From positions 209,945 to 267,466 of the forward strand of contig MU130359.1 of NCBI GenBank assembly GCA_015039465.1: a stretch of DNA of 57,522 nucleotides, written 5' to 3'. Origin of the DNA: Phlegmacium glaucopus (taxonomy: Eukaryota > Basidiomycota > Agaricomycetes > Agaricales > Cortinariaceae). Position numbers and translations under genes: made by a program. Under the pieces are notes generated by a model. It was given only the letters and a program-made list of their open reading frames with translations. It made no database searches and was not told where the DNA came from. Positions 44,285-54,757 of this stretch are shown here, piece after piece; positions within the stretch are counted from its first letter, which is position 1, and each line of letters begins with the position of its first letter.

Positions 44285-46381
44285 TCTAATAATAGTGTTT
44301 GTACTCTACCTTGTTGATTTTCAATTTCATTTTGCTTTTGGAACAAAAGCTTCAATTCCAGATTTTTGGCAGAAAATCATAGAAAAGGTGCAGTTTTTAA
44401 CAAACGTTGGAACTCTCATGTCAACTCAAGAATAACTGCAAGTACAACAAACATTCAGGCTATGGCCCTGTTGGAATATCTTCCCACTATTTCAGGACTG
44501 ATATCTTGTTTCCTAGTCATGTGACCGAGTTCACTGTGTCATACTTCACTAGCAGTCGACTTTGTTGACAAAAAACCTTGCTGTAGCTATTGCAATCACT
44601 GTTCATAGTACAATATGTGTGAGATGAGACACTAAGAAAATCTAATGTCATTGAAACCTTTGAATGCAAGTTGGCAGCCGTTCAATGCAGAAGTTGAGAT
44701 TGACACATGTGCCATGAAAGATCACATAGATGTTCTAATGCCATTGAAAGTTATGAGTACAAGTCAGTAGCTATCTGATGAATGAACTTGGTTTAGAAAC
44801 ACTTACTATTTATTCTGTTTTTTCTTCTTCTTGAGTCATGTGATTTTTGAACCAGATGGTGGCAATAGGTGCTGGCAAATCAATAAAAGGTAATGGCTCT
44901 GGAAACTGGCAAGTTTGAGTGCATTGTGAATATTATAGAATGCCCTCAAGTGAAGGTGGATGATGATAAGGGTGGCAGGTTGTCATTGAATACATGGGAG
45001 GTGGTCCTGAGCTACATTCAACCAGGTCTCACATTTGTTCATCATGAAAGACATAGTAATGGTACGAATCATACATGGCATAGATTAACTGCATGAAGGA
45101 AAGATTGAGGGATATATAACTGTGAATTAAATGTAAATAATAGGTTAGAGAACATACATCAGAGTTTTGATGATGATGATCAGATAATGATTAATAAATC
45201 TAATCAGATGAAGAGAGATGAGCTGCATGAGGGGAAGGTGAACGCAATGGGCAACATACAATGGAACCTGCCAAAGGTTGACTGGAGTCTTACCATCTTC
45301 AAACCAGATGGTAAGACAATAGCCGCTGGCAAAATGGCAAAAGGTGACGGCTAGCGAACGCAGTGAGTTTGAGCACATCGTGTGAAGTGTAGAATGTGGA
45401 AGATGATGAGGGGGTTGGGGGTTGTTGAAGATGTGAGAAGTGCACGAGGTTTGTTCAAGTGGATTCAAATTGTTGTTCATCATTGAAAGTATGATTTGGT
45501 TCTTGTGACAAATGGTTCACGTGCGATGGGATGTTCTTTTTCTTTACCATTCTTGGGTTTTTAATTGAAAAAAATAAATATTTGTTGCATGAGCACATGC
45601 ATAAAGCTTTGGCTGTCATCCTTGAGTTCTAAAAACAAGGGCATGCACTTGCAGACATGCTAAAAAAGATGTCTGAATGTACCCAAAAACAAGTACAAAC
45701 AGCTGTTTAACTTTCAGTGGTTTTAGTAAGTTCAGGGCATTCAGTGAATTTATGTAACAAGCCTGTGACAACATCATGGCAATAAACATCATGTTTGATG
45801 GGGCTAACTTGTGAGCTTCTGCATGTGACTTTTACCCTTATAGTCATGGGTGAGCTCATGCTGAGCTTGTAGCAGGCTCAACACTCTTATAATTATGGGT
45901 GAGCTTGTGGCAGGCTAAAGAGATGAGCTTCTCTGGCCTACTAAATAAAACTCTTCAATCTTGTAAATTAGTGTAATGCAGAAATTGTGTCTATTATTGC
46001 AAGGGCCAGGGTAATATCTAAAATATTTACATCAATCAATGTGAGCATCAACTTTGCAAGCCTATCAATTCTGAGCAGCAATATTTTCTTTCAGCTGTTG
46101 CTTTCCTGTCAATAATTCTACCCCAATACAACCCAAGTTCTTTTATTTCACTTATTTCCTGCCTCCACATTTCCTGCCTGACATATTTCCCATGACATAT
46201 TTCCCACCTCTGACTCACTTCCTGCCTCAGAGGTATTTCCTACCTCCAACTTTATTTCTTGCCTCTGCCTTATTTTCCTTATTTCCCGCCTCTGACTTAT
46301 TTCCCACAGCCGATAACTTAGTTATTTCCTAAGACTTTCATTCTCCATGCCTTTTCTGCCCTCAAATTCCCCAGAGGACCT
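44285..46381. other. Flank with a degenerate direct duplication and TTTCCTGCCTC-type repeats
   Basis: 44855-45000 and 45302-45430 are related (both ACCAGATGGT followed by GGCAAA..AAAGG and a GTGCATTGTG/GCACATCGTG stretch). ORFs at 44893-45096 and 45145-45483 reflect this repeat and are not called. 46130-46310 contains about ten imperfect TTATTTCCTGCCTC-like units just upstream of the dioxygenase gene. Confidence 0.45.
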
Positions 46382-46971
46382 ATGAATCTTTCAGAAGAGA
46401 TAGCCCTCTATATGCCCCACTCCCTGTCCCAAATTCATGGGTTCCAGCACCCTCTTCCTTGCCCCTGTTTATCTTATCCTATTCTGAAAGACTGCAAAAT
46501 GATTGTTGGTCAAGTTTACAAAGCGTTCAACAACCCCAGTAAGCCAAACCTTGATATCTGGCCCTCAACTAATGTTTTTGCAGTCCAGCTTCCTTGGAAA
46601 ATTGAGCAGTATGCAGACTCATTGACTGCTTGTCAAAATATTGGCACAGAGGAAAGCGAGGCCAACCTTTGGGAGAGATTTCCACCCCTCTTTTCAGCTA
46701 GGGATGGCTGCCAGCTACCACTGCAAGATGTTCCCTGCACTGTTGTTGATTCCCATGGGATCATTGTGCTCTGGTACCTCCCTGGTGTGATCACTACATC
46801 CTGGAATGTATGTCCAGCCATTGGATTATTCAGCACTTACTTACTTTACCAAGTTTCAAATGTCTTCAAGAATGCATAACTTGAGCAATACTTTCAAGCA
46901 ATCTCTCCCAGAGGATTCTCTATCCATGAAATGGCAAGAGAAGGGGTGTAAGGCTGTGGGGACTACGCACA

Positions 46972-47291
46972 CATCAGGAAAACAGTAACCTTGCCCTGGC
47001 TAGCCCTGAGTGTGATTGGCTAGGTTTAAAAATCTGAAAAATATCCAACAAATCACAGAAATATTTATAGTACCCAATTTCAAAAAAAAAAAAAAGAATA
47101 TAAAACAAAAACGCAGAGATAAAAATAACTAAAAAAATAAAAATATCACAACATGTGTGACACAAAATCTTTTTTTTGTTTGAAATTGGGTACTATAAAT
47201 ATTTCTGTGATTTGTTGGATATTTTTCAGATTTTTAAACCTAGCCAATCACACTCAGGGCTAGCCAGGGCAAGGTTACTGTTTTCCTGATG
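46972..47291. mobile_element. Foldback element, 113-base perfect arms
   Basis: 46972-47084 and 47179-47291 are exact reverse complements (outer end CATCAGGAAAACAGTAACC), separated by a 94-base A/T-rich centre. CA flanks both sides. Removing the element and one CA rejoins the dioxygenase reading frame, confirming a 2-base target duplication. Identical arms suggest a recent insertion or arm conversion. No coding capacity. Confidence 0.9.
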
Positions 47292-47384
47292 CACCTCAGC
47301 TGGGCATATACCCTTCTCACCATGTTGGTTCAATTTTGCCCACCAGTTATCTGTCTCCAGCTCCCTCTGCAGCTGGCCACTATC

Positions 47385-50155
47385 GCACACCAATACTGAT
47401 TGGTAGCGTGAGAAGAAAGCTTAAAAGTTGCCATCATGAAAATAAGCGGACTTTGAATTCACTTACCTATTTTAAAAGCAGCCCTGAATCGCGTTCCTGG
47501 TCGACAAATCATTCATTCAACATTATCACCCTCATCACTCATCATACTCTCAATGTCTCACACTATGCTCTCCATCATTTTCACTATTGACCTGCTCCTA
47601 AGCATATACCATCCATTTGTTCCTTGGCTAGTGATCCAGCAAAGCGATCAATCTACTATTCGCATTGGTCATCAGCTCACGTTTGATCGTATCTTTGGTC
47701 CATCATTTCAAGAACGGCCCCTTTATGGATGCATCAACTACATCTCCCATTATGTACAAGGCTTTGTCATTGTTGTTGTGGCTATGGACCCACAAGTCTT
47801 CCCCTCAGCCATCTATCTTGCCATCCCTCACTCCTGGATCTCACTCAGTCCCCTATCCTTAATTATCTACCTCTTATCTTATCATTCACTGCCAAAACCA
47901 ACATTCATGTGGTACATGAAGCCTTCCCACCCTCTTTATGACAACTTAGGAAGTCCAGGAGGATCACAACTAAGCAGGAATTGCAGATGAATCAGCAGCA
48001 GAGGATTATTCTCACAGTGTGTCAAGTGTTATCAAGGCTGCATGACATAGGATCATGGGCAAGTAGTGTTTTCTCAGGAACAAGGCTGCGCCTTTCAAGT
48101 GTTGACTCAGGACCTTTCACATTTTTGACATGACCACACGCCTATGGAGTTGATATTTTTTGCTATTGGACTATGTACACTGCCTTCTTTTCTTTTCTCT
48201 TGCACTTTGACACTTTACAGATTTTTTTATTGTTCCTTTTTCTTTTCCATTGTTCTTTTCTTCTCGCAGCTGTCCTCTCTTTATCTTTCTTCCTTTGACA
48301 GCACGTACTTCTTTTCTTTTTATTGTTTTACATAGCCTCATCCTTAGGGTATAAATACTGCTCTTTTGTACCAGGATAGGTAGTTTATCTCAATTCATTC
48401 TTACTCCCCACAGTCATCCTCTCAGTGGAATTCCAGTGAATTCCTCCCTCAAGTTCGCTTTTTCAACCTTTTATCTGTTACTGTCCCCTACTGTCAATTG
48501 CTATAGTCTTGCTGAAGACTCTCTCTTGCTCATCCTCATCCTCATCCTCTACCCTCAGACACCTTCCCAGACCTACATCCTCATCCTTCTCATCCCTATT
48601 CTTTCCCTCTACCCTTCAAGTGTGTTATAAGTCAAGGTTACACCTTCCCTAAATGAACAACAGGGAGTCTCTTGACCTAAAGACTGGTCCACTGCTCTCT
48701 GGTTGGTGTTTTATAACAACACAAACAACAATTTATACCGCGCTGTCGCGCACCAATACTGATTGGTAGCGTGAGAAGAAAGCTTAAAAGTCGCCATCAT
48801 GAAAATAAGCGGACTTCAAATTCACTTACCTATTTTGGAAGCAACCCTGAATCGTGTTCCTGGTCAACAAAATCATTCGTTCAACGATAACATCCCCATC
48901 GCTCATCATACTCTCAATGTCTCACACTATGCTCTCCATTGTTTTCACTATCGACATGCTCCTAAGCATATACCATCCATTCGTTCCTTGGCTAGTGATC
49001 CAGCAAAGCGATCAATCTACTATTCGCGTCGGTCATCGGCTCGCGTTTGATCGTATCCTTGGTCCATCATTTCAAGAACGGCCCCTTTATGGACGCATCA
49101 ACTACATCTCCCATTATGTACAAGGCTTTGTCATTGTTGTTGTGGCTATGGACCCACAAGTCTTCCCCTCAGCCATCTATCTTGCCATCCCTCGCTCCTG
49201 GATCTCACTCAGTCCCCTATCCTCACTCATCTACCTCTTATCTTATCATTCACTGCCAAAACCATCATTCACGCGGTACCTGAAGCCTTCCCACCCTCTT
49301 TATGACAATTTAGGAAGTCCAGGAGGATCACGACTAAGCAGGAATTGCAGATGAATCAGCAGCAGAGGATTATTCTCGCAGTGTGTCAAGTGTTATCAAG
49401 GCTGCGCGACATGGGACCATGGGCAAGTAGTGTTTTTCTCGGGAACAAGGCTGCGCCTTTCAAGTGTTGACTCAGGACCTTTCATATTTTGACATGACCA
49501 CACGCCTATGGAGTCGATATATTTTTGCTATTGGACTATGTACACTGCCTTCCTTTCTTTTCTCTCGCACTTTGACACTTTACAGATTTTTTTATTGTTC
49601 CTTTTTCTTTTCCATTGTTCTTTTCTTCTCGCAGCTGTCCTCTCTTTATCTTTCTTCCTTTGACAGCGCGTACTTTGTTTCTTTTTATTGTTTTACATAG
49701 CCTCATCCTTAGGTATAAATACTGCTCTTTTGTACCAGGATAGGTAGTTCAGTTAAATTCATTCTTACCCCCCCCACTTTCATCATCTCAGTGGAATTCC
49801 AGTGAATTCCTCCCTCAAGTTCGCTTTTTCAGTCCTTTAACTGTCAATCTATCCCCACTATAAATTACTATAGTCTTGCTGAAGACTCCCTCTTATTCTT
49901 CCTCATCCTCTTCCTTAACCCCTCTGAGTTTGCTTTTTCAGTCCTTTACTGTCAACCCACTGTCAACTGCTATAGTCTTACTGAAGACTCTTCCTCATTC
50001 ATCCTCATCCTCCTCACCTCTACTCTTGCTCCCTACCTCTGTGTGATACAAGTCAAGGTTACACCTTCCCTAAACGAACAACAGGGAGGCTTTTGACTTA
50101 AAGACTAGTCCATTGCTCTCTGGTTGGTGTTTTATAACAACACAAACAACGATTT
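47385..50155. repeat. Two head-to-tail copies of a 1.36 kb unit
   Basis: 47385-48746 and 48747-50155 align throughout (both start CACCAATACTGATTGGTAGC). Each copy has an ORF of about 146-166 codons (47553-47990, 48854-49354) encoding LLSIYHPFVPWLVIQQSDQS, VAMDPQVFPSAIYLAIP. Then come TGTGTCAAGTGTTATCAAGG, a TATAAATACTGC promoter-like box (48350, 49712), CT-rich sequence and AACAACACAAACAA. The second half of each unit resembles an LTR, so this may be an internal-LTR-internal-LTR retroelement remnant; a tandemly duplicated DNA element is the alternative. Differences between copies are largely CG against TG/CA. Confidence 0.7.
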
Positions 50156-50696
50156 ATAGCGCTCACCAATTATTCAATATCTCCGTGCTGATTTGCAATC
50201 ATTATCTATGCTGAGCGCTGTCTTGGCACTCATCCATCCCAACCTGGCTGTATGGGTCTTCTCAATTCTCCACACCATTCAAAATGGAGAAATTACCAAT
50301 GTAGCAACCAATTCTCTGGGTCCAGAGAGAGTGCTTTGGCCCTCTCCATTTACTGCATTTTCCATTACCTCCAATCAAGAGACTAGTTTGCATCACAATG
50401 GGGAGGGGTTTGCCCCATTTTATGATATCCTCACAACTTTGGGCCATTATGCTGATGGTCGATTGGAGGTTCCTGGGATTGGCTTACAATTTCAATATAA
50501 TCCTGGAACAATTGTTGGGATTTGTGGCAGAGTGCTGGCACACAGTGTCACCAGAGTAGATGGGGACCAGTTCTGCTTAGTTAAATACTTCCACAAAAAG
50601 GTATTGCAGTTTATTTCAGAGAAGTTTAAAAGGAACCAGGGATTTAATAGATGGATGAAGCAGTCAGATTATATTGAAAATGTAGAAAATGTATAA

Positions 50697-51554
50697 AGCT
50701 ATAAATGTGAAAAAACCTCTTGGGAGACATGTATTTTAAACTGAGCCTTAACAGCCTAATAAAAGCATTGTCATAAATGACATACCAATGGTGCGGCTCT
50801 GCAGGATTGGAACTACGGACAGGATCATTTTCAGCTAAGGTCTCAGCCCTCGGTAGAGAGGTTCCACATAAAAATTTCCAAGGTTTTGAGGGTAATCTCA
50901 CTGTTAAATCTGGCAGGGCTGCATCATGTGGTATGTCATAGGCCCTTGAGGCTCTGCAGGCTTTGATCATTTACGGCTCTGGCTTGTCAATAAATCCTCT
51001 GCATCTTACAGGTTCTGTATTTAAGACTGACCAAGTTATGCTCAGAATTCCAGCTCCAAACATCCAGTGGCAATTGTACAAATTGCCCATTTGAGATCCT
51101 GACTCATTCTGAGGTGGGCCCTTTGAGACACCAATGTCATTGTTCTGTAGAATGCCTTTAATCTGAACACTTCCATGGAATTTGGATGTAATTTGACTGG
51201 TTTTGGTATTACATTACCCTTGCCTCCGACGGTGGTAGATTGCTAGATACATGTTTAGCTGCGGTGTTATGAGCCCCACATGTAAATGCTTGCTGCGGAA
51301 GCCCTGAATAGGTTGGATGAATTCCTGCTTCAAATATAATCCAGCCACAATCGCAGAAATGGCTCATGAAAATGGCTCATGAGGTAATCTCATTCTGAGG
51401 TGGAGCCCCTTGAGACACCAATGTCATGGGTTTGGTAGAATACCTTTAATCTGAACACTTCCATGAAAGCTGGATGGGATGTTGAGTAGTTTTGGTATTG
51501 CATTAAATTTGCCTCTGATGGTTAGATTGCTTAATACATATTTAGCCGGTCTTG
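50697..51554. other. Gene-free flank with a 300-base direct duplication
   Basis: 51090-51270 and 51385-51550 are related (CATTCTGAGGTGG..GAGACACCAATGTCAT and TTTAATCTGAACACTTCCATG in both). No ORF of note. The sequence may be transposon flank or long terminal repeat remnant. Confidence 0.5.
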
Positions 51555-51850
51555 TAGAGCTGCAGTATTATGCAGAACCGCAGTATTATGCAGATGCCTG
51601 TGATATGCAGAGCCGCAGTGTTATGCTATGCAGAGCAACAGCAGTATGCAGATCCGCAATGTTATGCAAATGTCATGCAGCCAGTTATGCTCTGTGGAGC
51701 TGCAGTGCAAAGCCAGTGGTATGTGGAGCCCATGTTGTGCAAAGCTGCAGTGTTATGCGGAAGCCAATGTTATGCAAAGCCAGTATCATGCAAAATCCAG
51801 TGATGCCATGCAGAGCCACAGTGTTATGCAAAGCTGCAGTGATACGGTAT
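51555..51850 (+). repeat. Degenerate GCAGTGTTATGCAGA-type minisatellite
   Basis: About eighteen imperfect units of 14-18 bases with core TTATGCAGAGCCGCAGTG run without interruption. All three forward frames stay open as a by-product (Cys/Met/Gln-rich), so ORFs called here are not genes. Confidence 0.75.
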
Positions 51851-52978
51851 AAATGTGTACATGCACAGATATGCACATTTTTCTGGAAATATCCCTAATT
51901 AAATAATTAAAAACTAAACTATTTATGCAATCTGGCAGTGAGGATCATTGGTATTGACTACACCAGATGATTAAATGGACTTTACAATGAATATATCTAT
52001 CATAACAGGCTGGAGATAATTTATGATTTAAATTAATCTAATTATCATACTGTCTACCACACTGGATTTCCTAGCTAAAACCATGAATATTTGTGACAGC
52101 TATAAGGAATATATTGTAAAGAAAATAATTACTAAGTCTATACTATGATGGGGAACTATCTATTGCATCCAACTTATGTCTAAAGGCCAAAGGTGAAGGA
52201 CTTGTACTACAAGAACCAAAAGGGTGTCACACAGTCATGAGGAAGTCATGTGAATAACAGCAAGCTGGAAAACCAAGTTTGAAATCTGAAAACGGATTGT
52301 TGCGGAATGGTTACTAACCGGTAACTGAATAACAATAAAGGGGTCATGAGAGACCAAGGGCATGTCACAGCAACAACAATAAATTCATAGTCTTTTGTTT
52401 GTGTTCTTTTGTTTTATTTTGTATAAGTATGTAGTAACTTGTAAAATAATAATCATCAAATTGTTTCTTTCTTACCACCCATATTACTTGTGCAAAGAAA
52501 TAAGAAACAGTCATTCTATCCATAAGAAAAGAAATAATAGTGTATTGGTTACACTCTTTGAGTTGAATTGGACACTAAAGTTGGTCTTCGGAAATTGTTG
52601 AAATTGGAAATATTTATATTAGCACATTGGCTGTGCAAATTTGATAACAAAGTTGGTCTTCAAAGTCAATTGGCATATCAGAGCTTTTCACAACTTGAAT
52701 ATATCTGTCACAAGATGGAGATGTCTTCTTGTGAGCCGGAGTGATGTGTGACAATAGACTTAGTCACTAAAGCTCATCGCTTTCACATTCTATTATTTAC
52801 AACAATTCTTCAACAATCTTTATATTTCTTATCATTCTTTTCTTTCTCATTGTCATCACATTCACAAGTTCTTTCAACTGTCAATATCTGCAAAACATCC
52901 ACCAAACCCTAGTCACATTTGTTCACCTTGAGTTACAATCAAGTTGATGTTGGCCACTGCATGCCAATTCCTCAATAA
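51851..52978. other. AT-rich region before the gypsy element, no gene called
   Basis: Only short ORFs (52395-52601, +). No recognisable protein or RNA gene. Confidence 0.4.
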
Positions 52979-53563
52979 TGTTACATTCCGTCTTACGTTA
53001 CTCCGGTCCAGCTCTGTCGGAGCTGTCTCCGGTAGTCCGTACTCCTTTCCAGTACTCTCCCTTGTTTCCGGTTCTACTCCACCTACGTCCGACTCCAAGA
53101 CTTTTCCATATCATTCCGACTCTTCCGATGTCACTCCAAACCCATTACCACTTCTTCGCCACTACCACTATTCTTTGTCATCATCTTTCCCACTATCAGT
53201 CAGCACACCAGCCATGGATTATTCACCCAAGAATGCAGGACCTTTCCCGGAGCAGAACGCAGCACTTATATTTATATTCTATATTTCGGTTGCAATTCCT
53301 TTTATATTTAAAGTACTCGAACTTGTATGTTTTCCCTTAGTTCGAATATCAACTTAGTTTCCTCCTCTTGTTCTTCCTCTAAGTCACTGAGGTCTTCCGA
53401 CTTGTTACTTTCTTCTTCCGTTCCAAAATCAGGACACCTTAGGAGCTGGGCAGCACAGCACACACGCTGAGGCCAACGTCCTTTCTGGGTTACTGTTCCG
53501 GTTCTGTTCCGTCCGTTCCGGAGTAACTCCGACGTGACTTCTCCTTTTGTCTTAAACTTAACA
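52979..53563 (+). mobile_element. 5' LTR of Ty3/gypsy element
   Basis: Begins TGTTACATTCCGTC and ends CTTAAACTTAACA, 28 bases before the gag start. The same family occurs as the interrupted solo LTR at 20703-24926. The sequence is unusually rich in CCG/CGG-containing pyrimidine tracts (TCCGACTCC), much less CpG-depleted than the solo copy. Upstream AATAA (52974-52978) would be the target duplication, but the 3' end lies outside the window. Confidence 0.8.
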
Positions 53564-53590
53564 GTATATTCAAACTGCTCACCCACTCCT

Positions 53591-54757
53591 ATGCAAACTC
53601 GTTCTAAAACTTCCAAAACACAATTACCGTTACAAGAAATTATGTCCCACAAAAACACTCCCATTCCCAATGTAGTCGAAGAGGCTAGTCATATTGATGA
53701 ACCTCAGAGTACTATGGACGAAGTTGAGTCTCCAACTATTCATATCAATCAACTCGTTTCCGCTTTAAATTCCCTTGGGAAATCTTCAGCCAAGTCCGAT
53801 TCGGCTGGCAGACTTAGAGAGCCCGAACCCTTCACGGGTAAGGATCCTAAGAAACTAAAAGCTTTTCTTTTCCAGTGCAAGCTCTATTTCCGGAGCTCTT
53901 CCGACACATTCCGAGATGACTCCAAGCGAGTAACCTTTGCTTTGTCCTATCTCCAGGACGTTGCTCAGGAATGGTTTGAACCTGGAATTTCTGGTCTCAC
54001 TGACGAGCCTCCGTCTTGGCTTGAAGATTGGGATCTCTTCGTCAGCGAACTTCAGTCCAACTTTGGTCCTTACAACGAGTCCGCCGACATAGAACACGAA
54101 CTCACCAACCTCCAAATGAAGGATGGCCAACGTATCTCCAATTACTTAGTCCGGTTTAACTCCTTGGCAGTCCGCTGTACTTGGGGCGAGCCTGCTCTTA
54201 GGTATAGGTTTTACGAAGGTTTACCTTCCCGAATCAAGGATGAAATCAGCAAAGGTGATGGCAAGCCCCAGTCATTATCCGCGATGCGTCAAAAAGCTCA
54301 AAACGCCGATGCTCGCTACTGGGAACGTATGCAAGAATGTTCTCGGGAATCCGCTCCGCAGCAACGCCAAAACCCTCCGAAGGGTCCTACCCCTTCTTCA
54401 TCCTCCTCCATACCCTCTTCTTCCAATCCTTCTTCTGGTTCTGGAAAACAGTCTTGGCCTTCGGATCAAAAATCTGTTAAACCCGCAGACTCCGGTAAGG
54501 TTCCATCATCCACTCCTCCTAAACCTAATCTAGAAGGCAAGCTGGACTCGCGGGGTAGACTTACCCAGCAAGAAAGGCAACGCCGGATAGATCATAAACT
54601 TTGTCTTTTCTGTGGCAAGCCGGGACACCACGTTCCTGACTGTAACCTTGCCAAGGCAAGCTCCGCTAAAGGCCGAGCCTCTACCGTTTCTGATTCCGTT
54701 TCCGAGTCCACTCCAGCTAAGCCAAAGGACTCCGGTTCGGAGAAGAAAAAAGACTAA
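53591..54757 (+). CDS. Retrotransposon gag polyprotein (Ty3/gypsy)
   Basis: 388 residues from MQTRSKTSKT. A retrotransposon gag domain spans about 75-250 (EPEPFTGKDPKKLKAFLFQC, TFALSYLQDVAQEWFEP, HELTNLQMKDGQRISNYLVR). A Ser/Pro-rich linker and a CCHC zinc knuckle follow near residues 338-351 (CLFCGKPGHHVPDC). The frame ends in an A-rich KKK tract and TAA at 54755-54757. Pol lies in the -1 frame, overlapping this tract (GAAGAAAAAAGACTAAG), so a -1 ribosomal slip is a plausible way to make Gag-Pol. Gag would form the cytoplasmic virus-like particle that packages element RNA. The ORF is open and looks intact. Confidence 0.88.
   Translation: MQTRSKTSKTQLPLQEIMSHKNTPIPNVVEEASHIDEPQSTMDEVESPTIHINQLVSALNSLGKSSAKSDSAGRLREPEPFTGKDPKKLKAFLFQCKLYFRSSSDTFRDDSKRVTFALSYLQDVAQEWFEPGISGLTDEPPSWLEDWDLFVSELQSNFGPYNESADIEHELTNLQMKDGQRISNYLVRFNSLAVRCTWGEPALRYRFYEGLPSRIKDEISKGDGKPQSLSAMRQKAQNADARYWERMQECSRESAPQQRQNPPKGPTPSSSSSIPSSSNPSSGSGKQSWPSDQKSVKPADSGKVPSSTPPKPNLEGKLDSRGRLTQQERQRRIDHKLCLFCGKPGHHVPDCNLAKASSAKGRASTVSDSVSESTPAKPKDSGSEKKKD

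Larger units (their letters stand above)
46382..50696 (+). pseudogene. TET/JBP-like 2-oxoglutarate dioxygenase gene, interrupted
   Basis: The N-terminal exon (46382-46807) has IWPSTNVFAVQLPWKIEQYA, LWERFPPLFSARDG and CTVVDSHGIIVLWYLPGV. A 46-base intron follows, and exon 46854-46971 continues into 47292-47384 (PFSPCWFNFAHQLS) once the foldback element is removed. The catalytic part is at 50170-50696: SLHHNGEGFAPFYDILTTLG, YADGRLEVPGIGLQFQY, PGTIVGICGRVLAHSV, VDGDQFCLVKYF. This resembles the TET/JBP-type oxygenases that occur, often in transposons, in agaricomycetes and can oxidise 5-methylpyrimidines in DNA. The expected HxD iron ligand reads H-H-N here. About 3.2 kb of foreign sequence splits the gene, so it is inactive. 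Confidence 0.65.

Noticed and set aside
51479..51898. Cys/Met-rich proteins resembling metal-binding repeats
   Set aside because: The frames arise from the minisatellite and all three are open.
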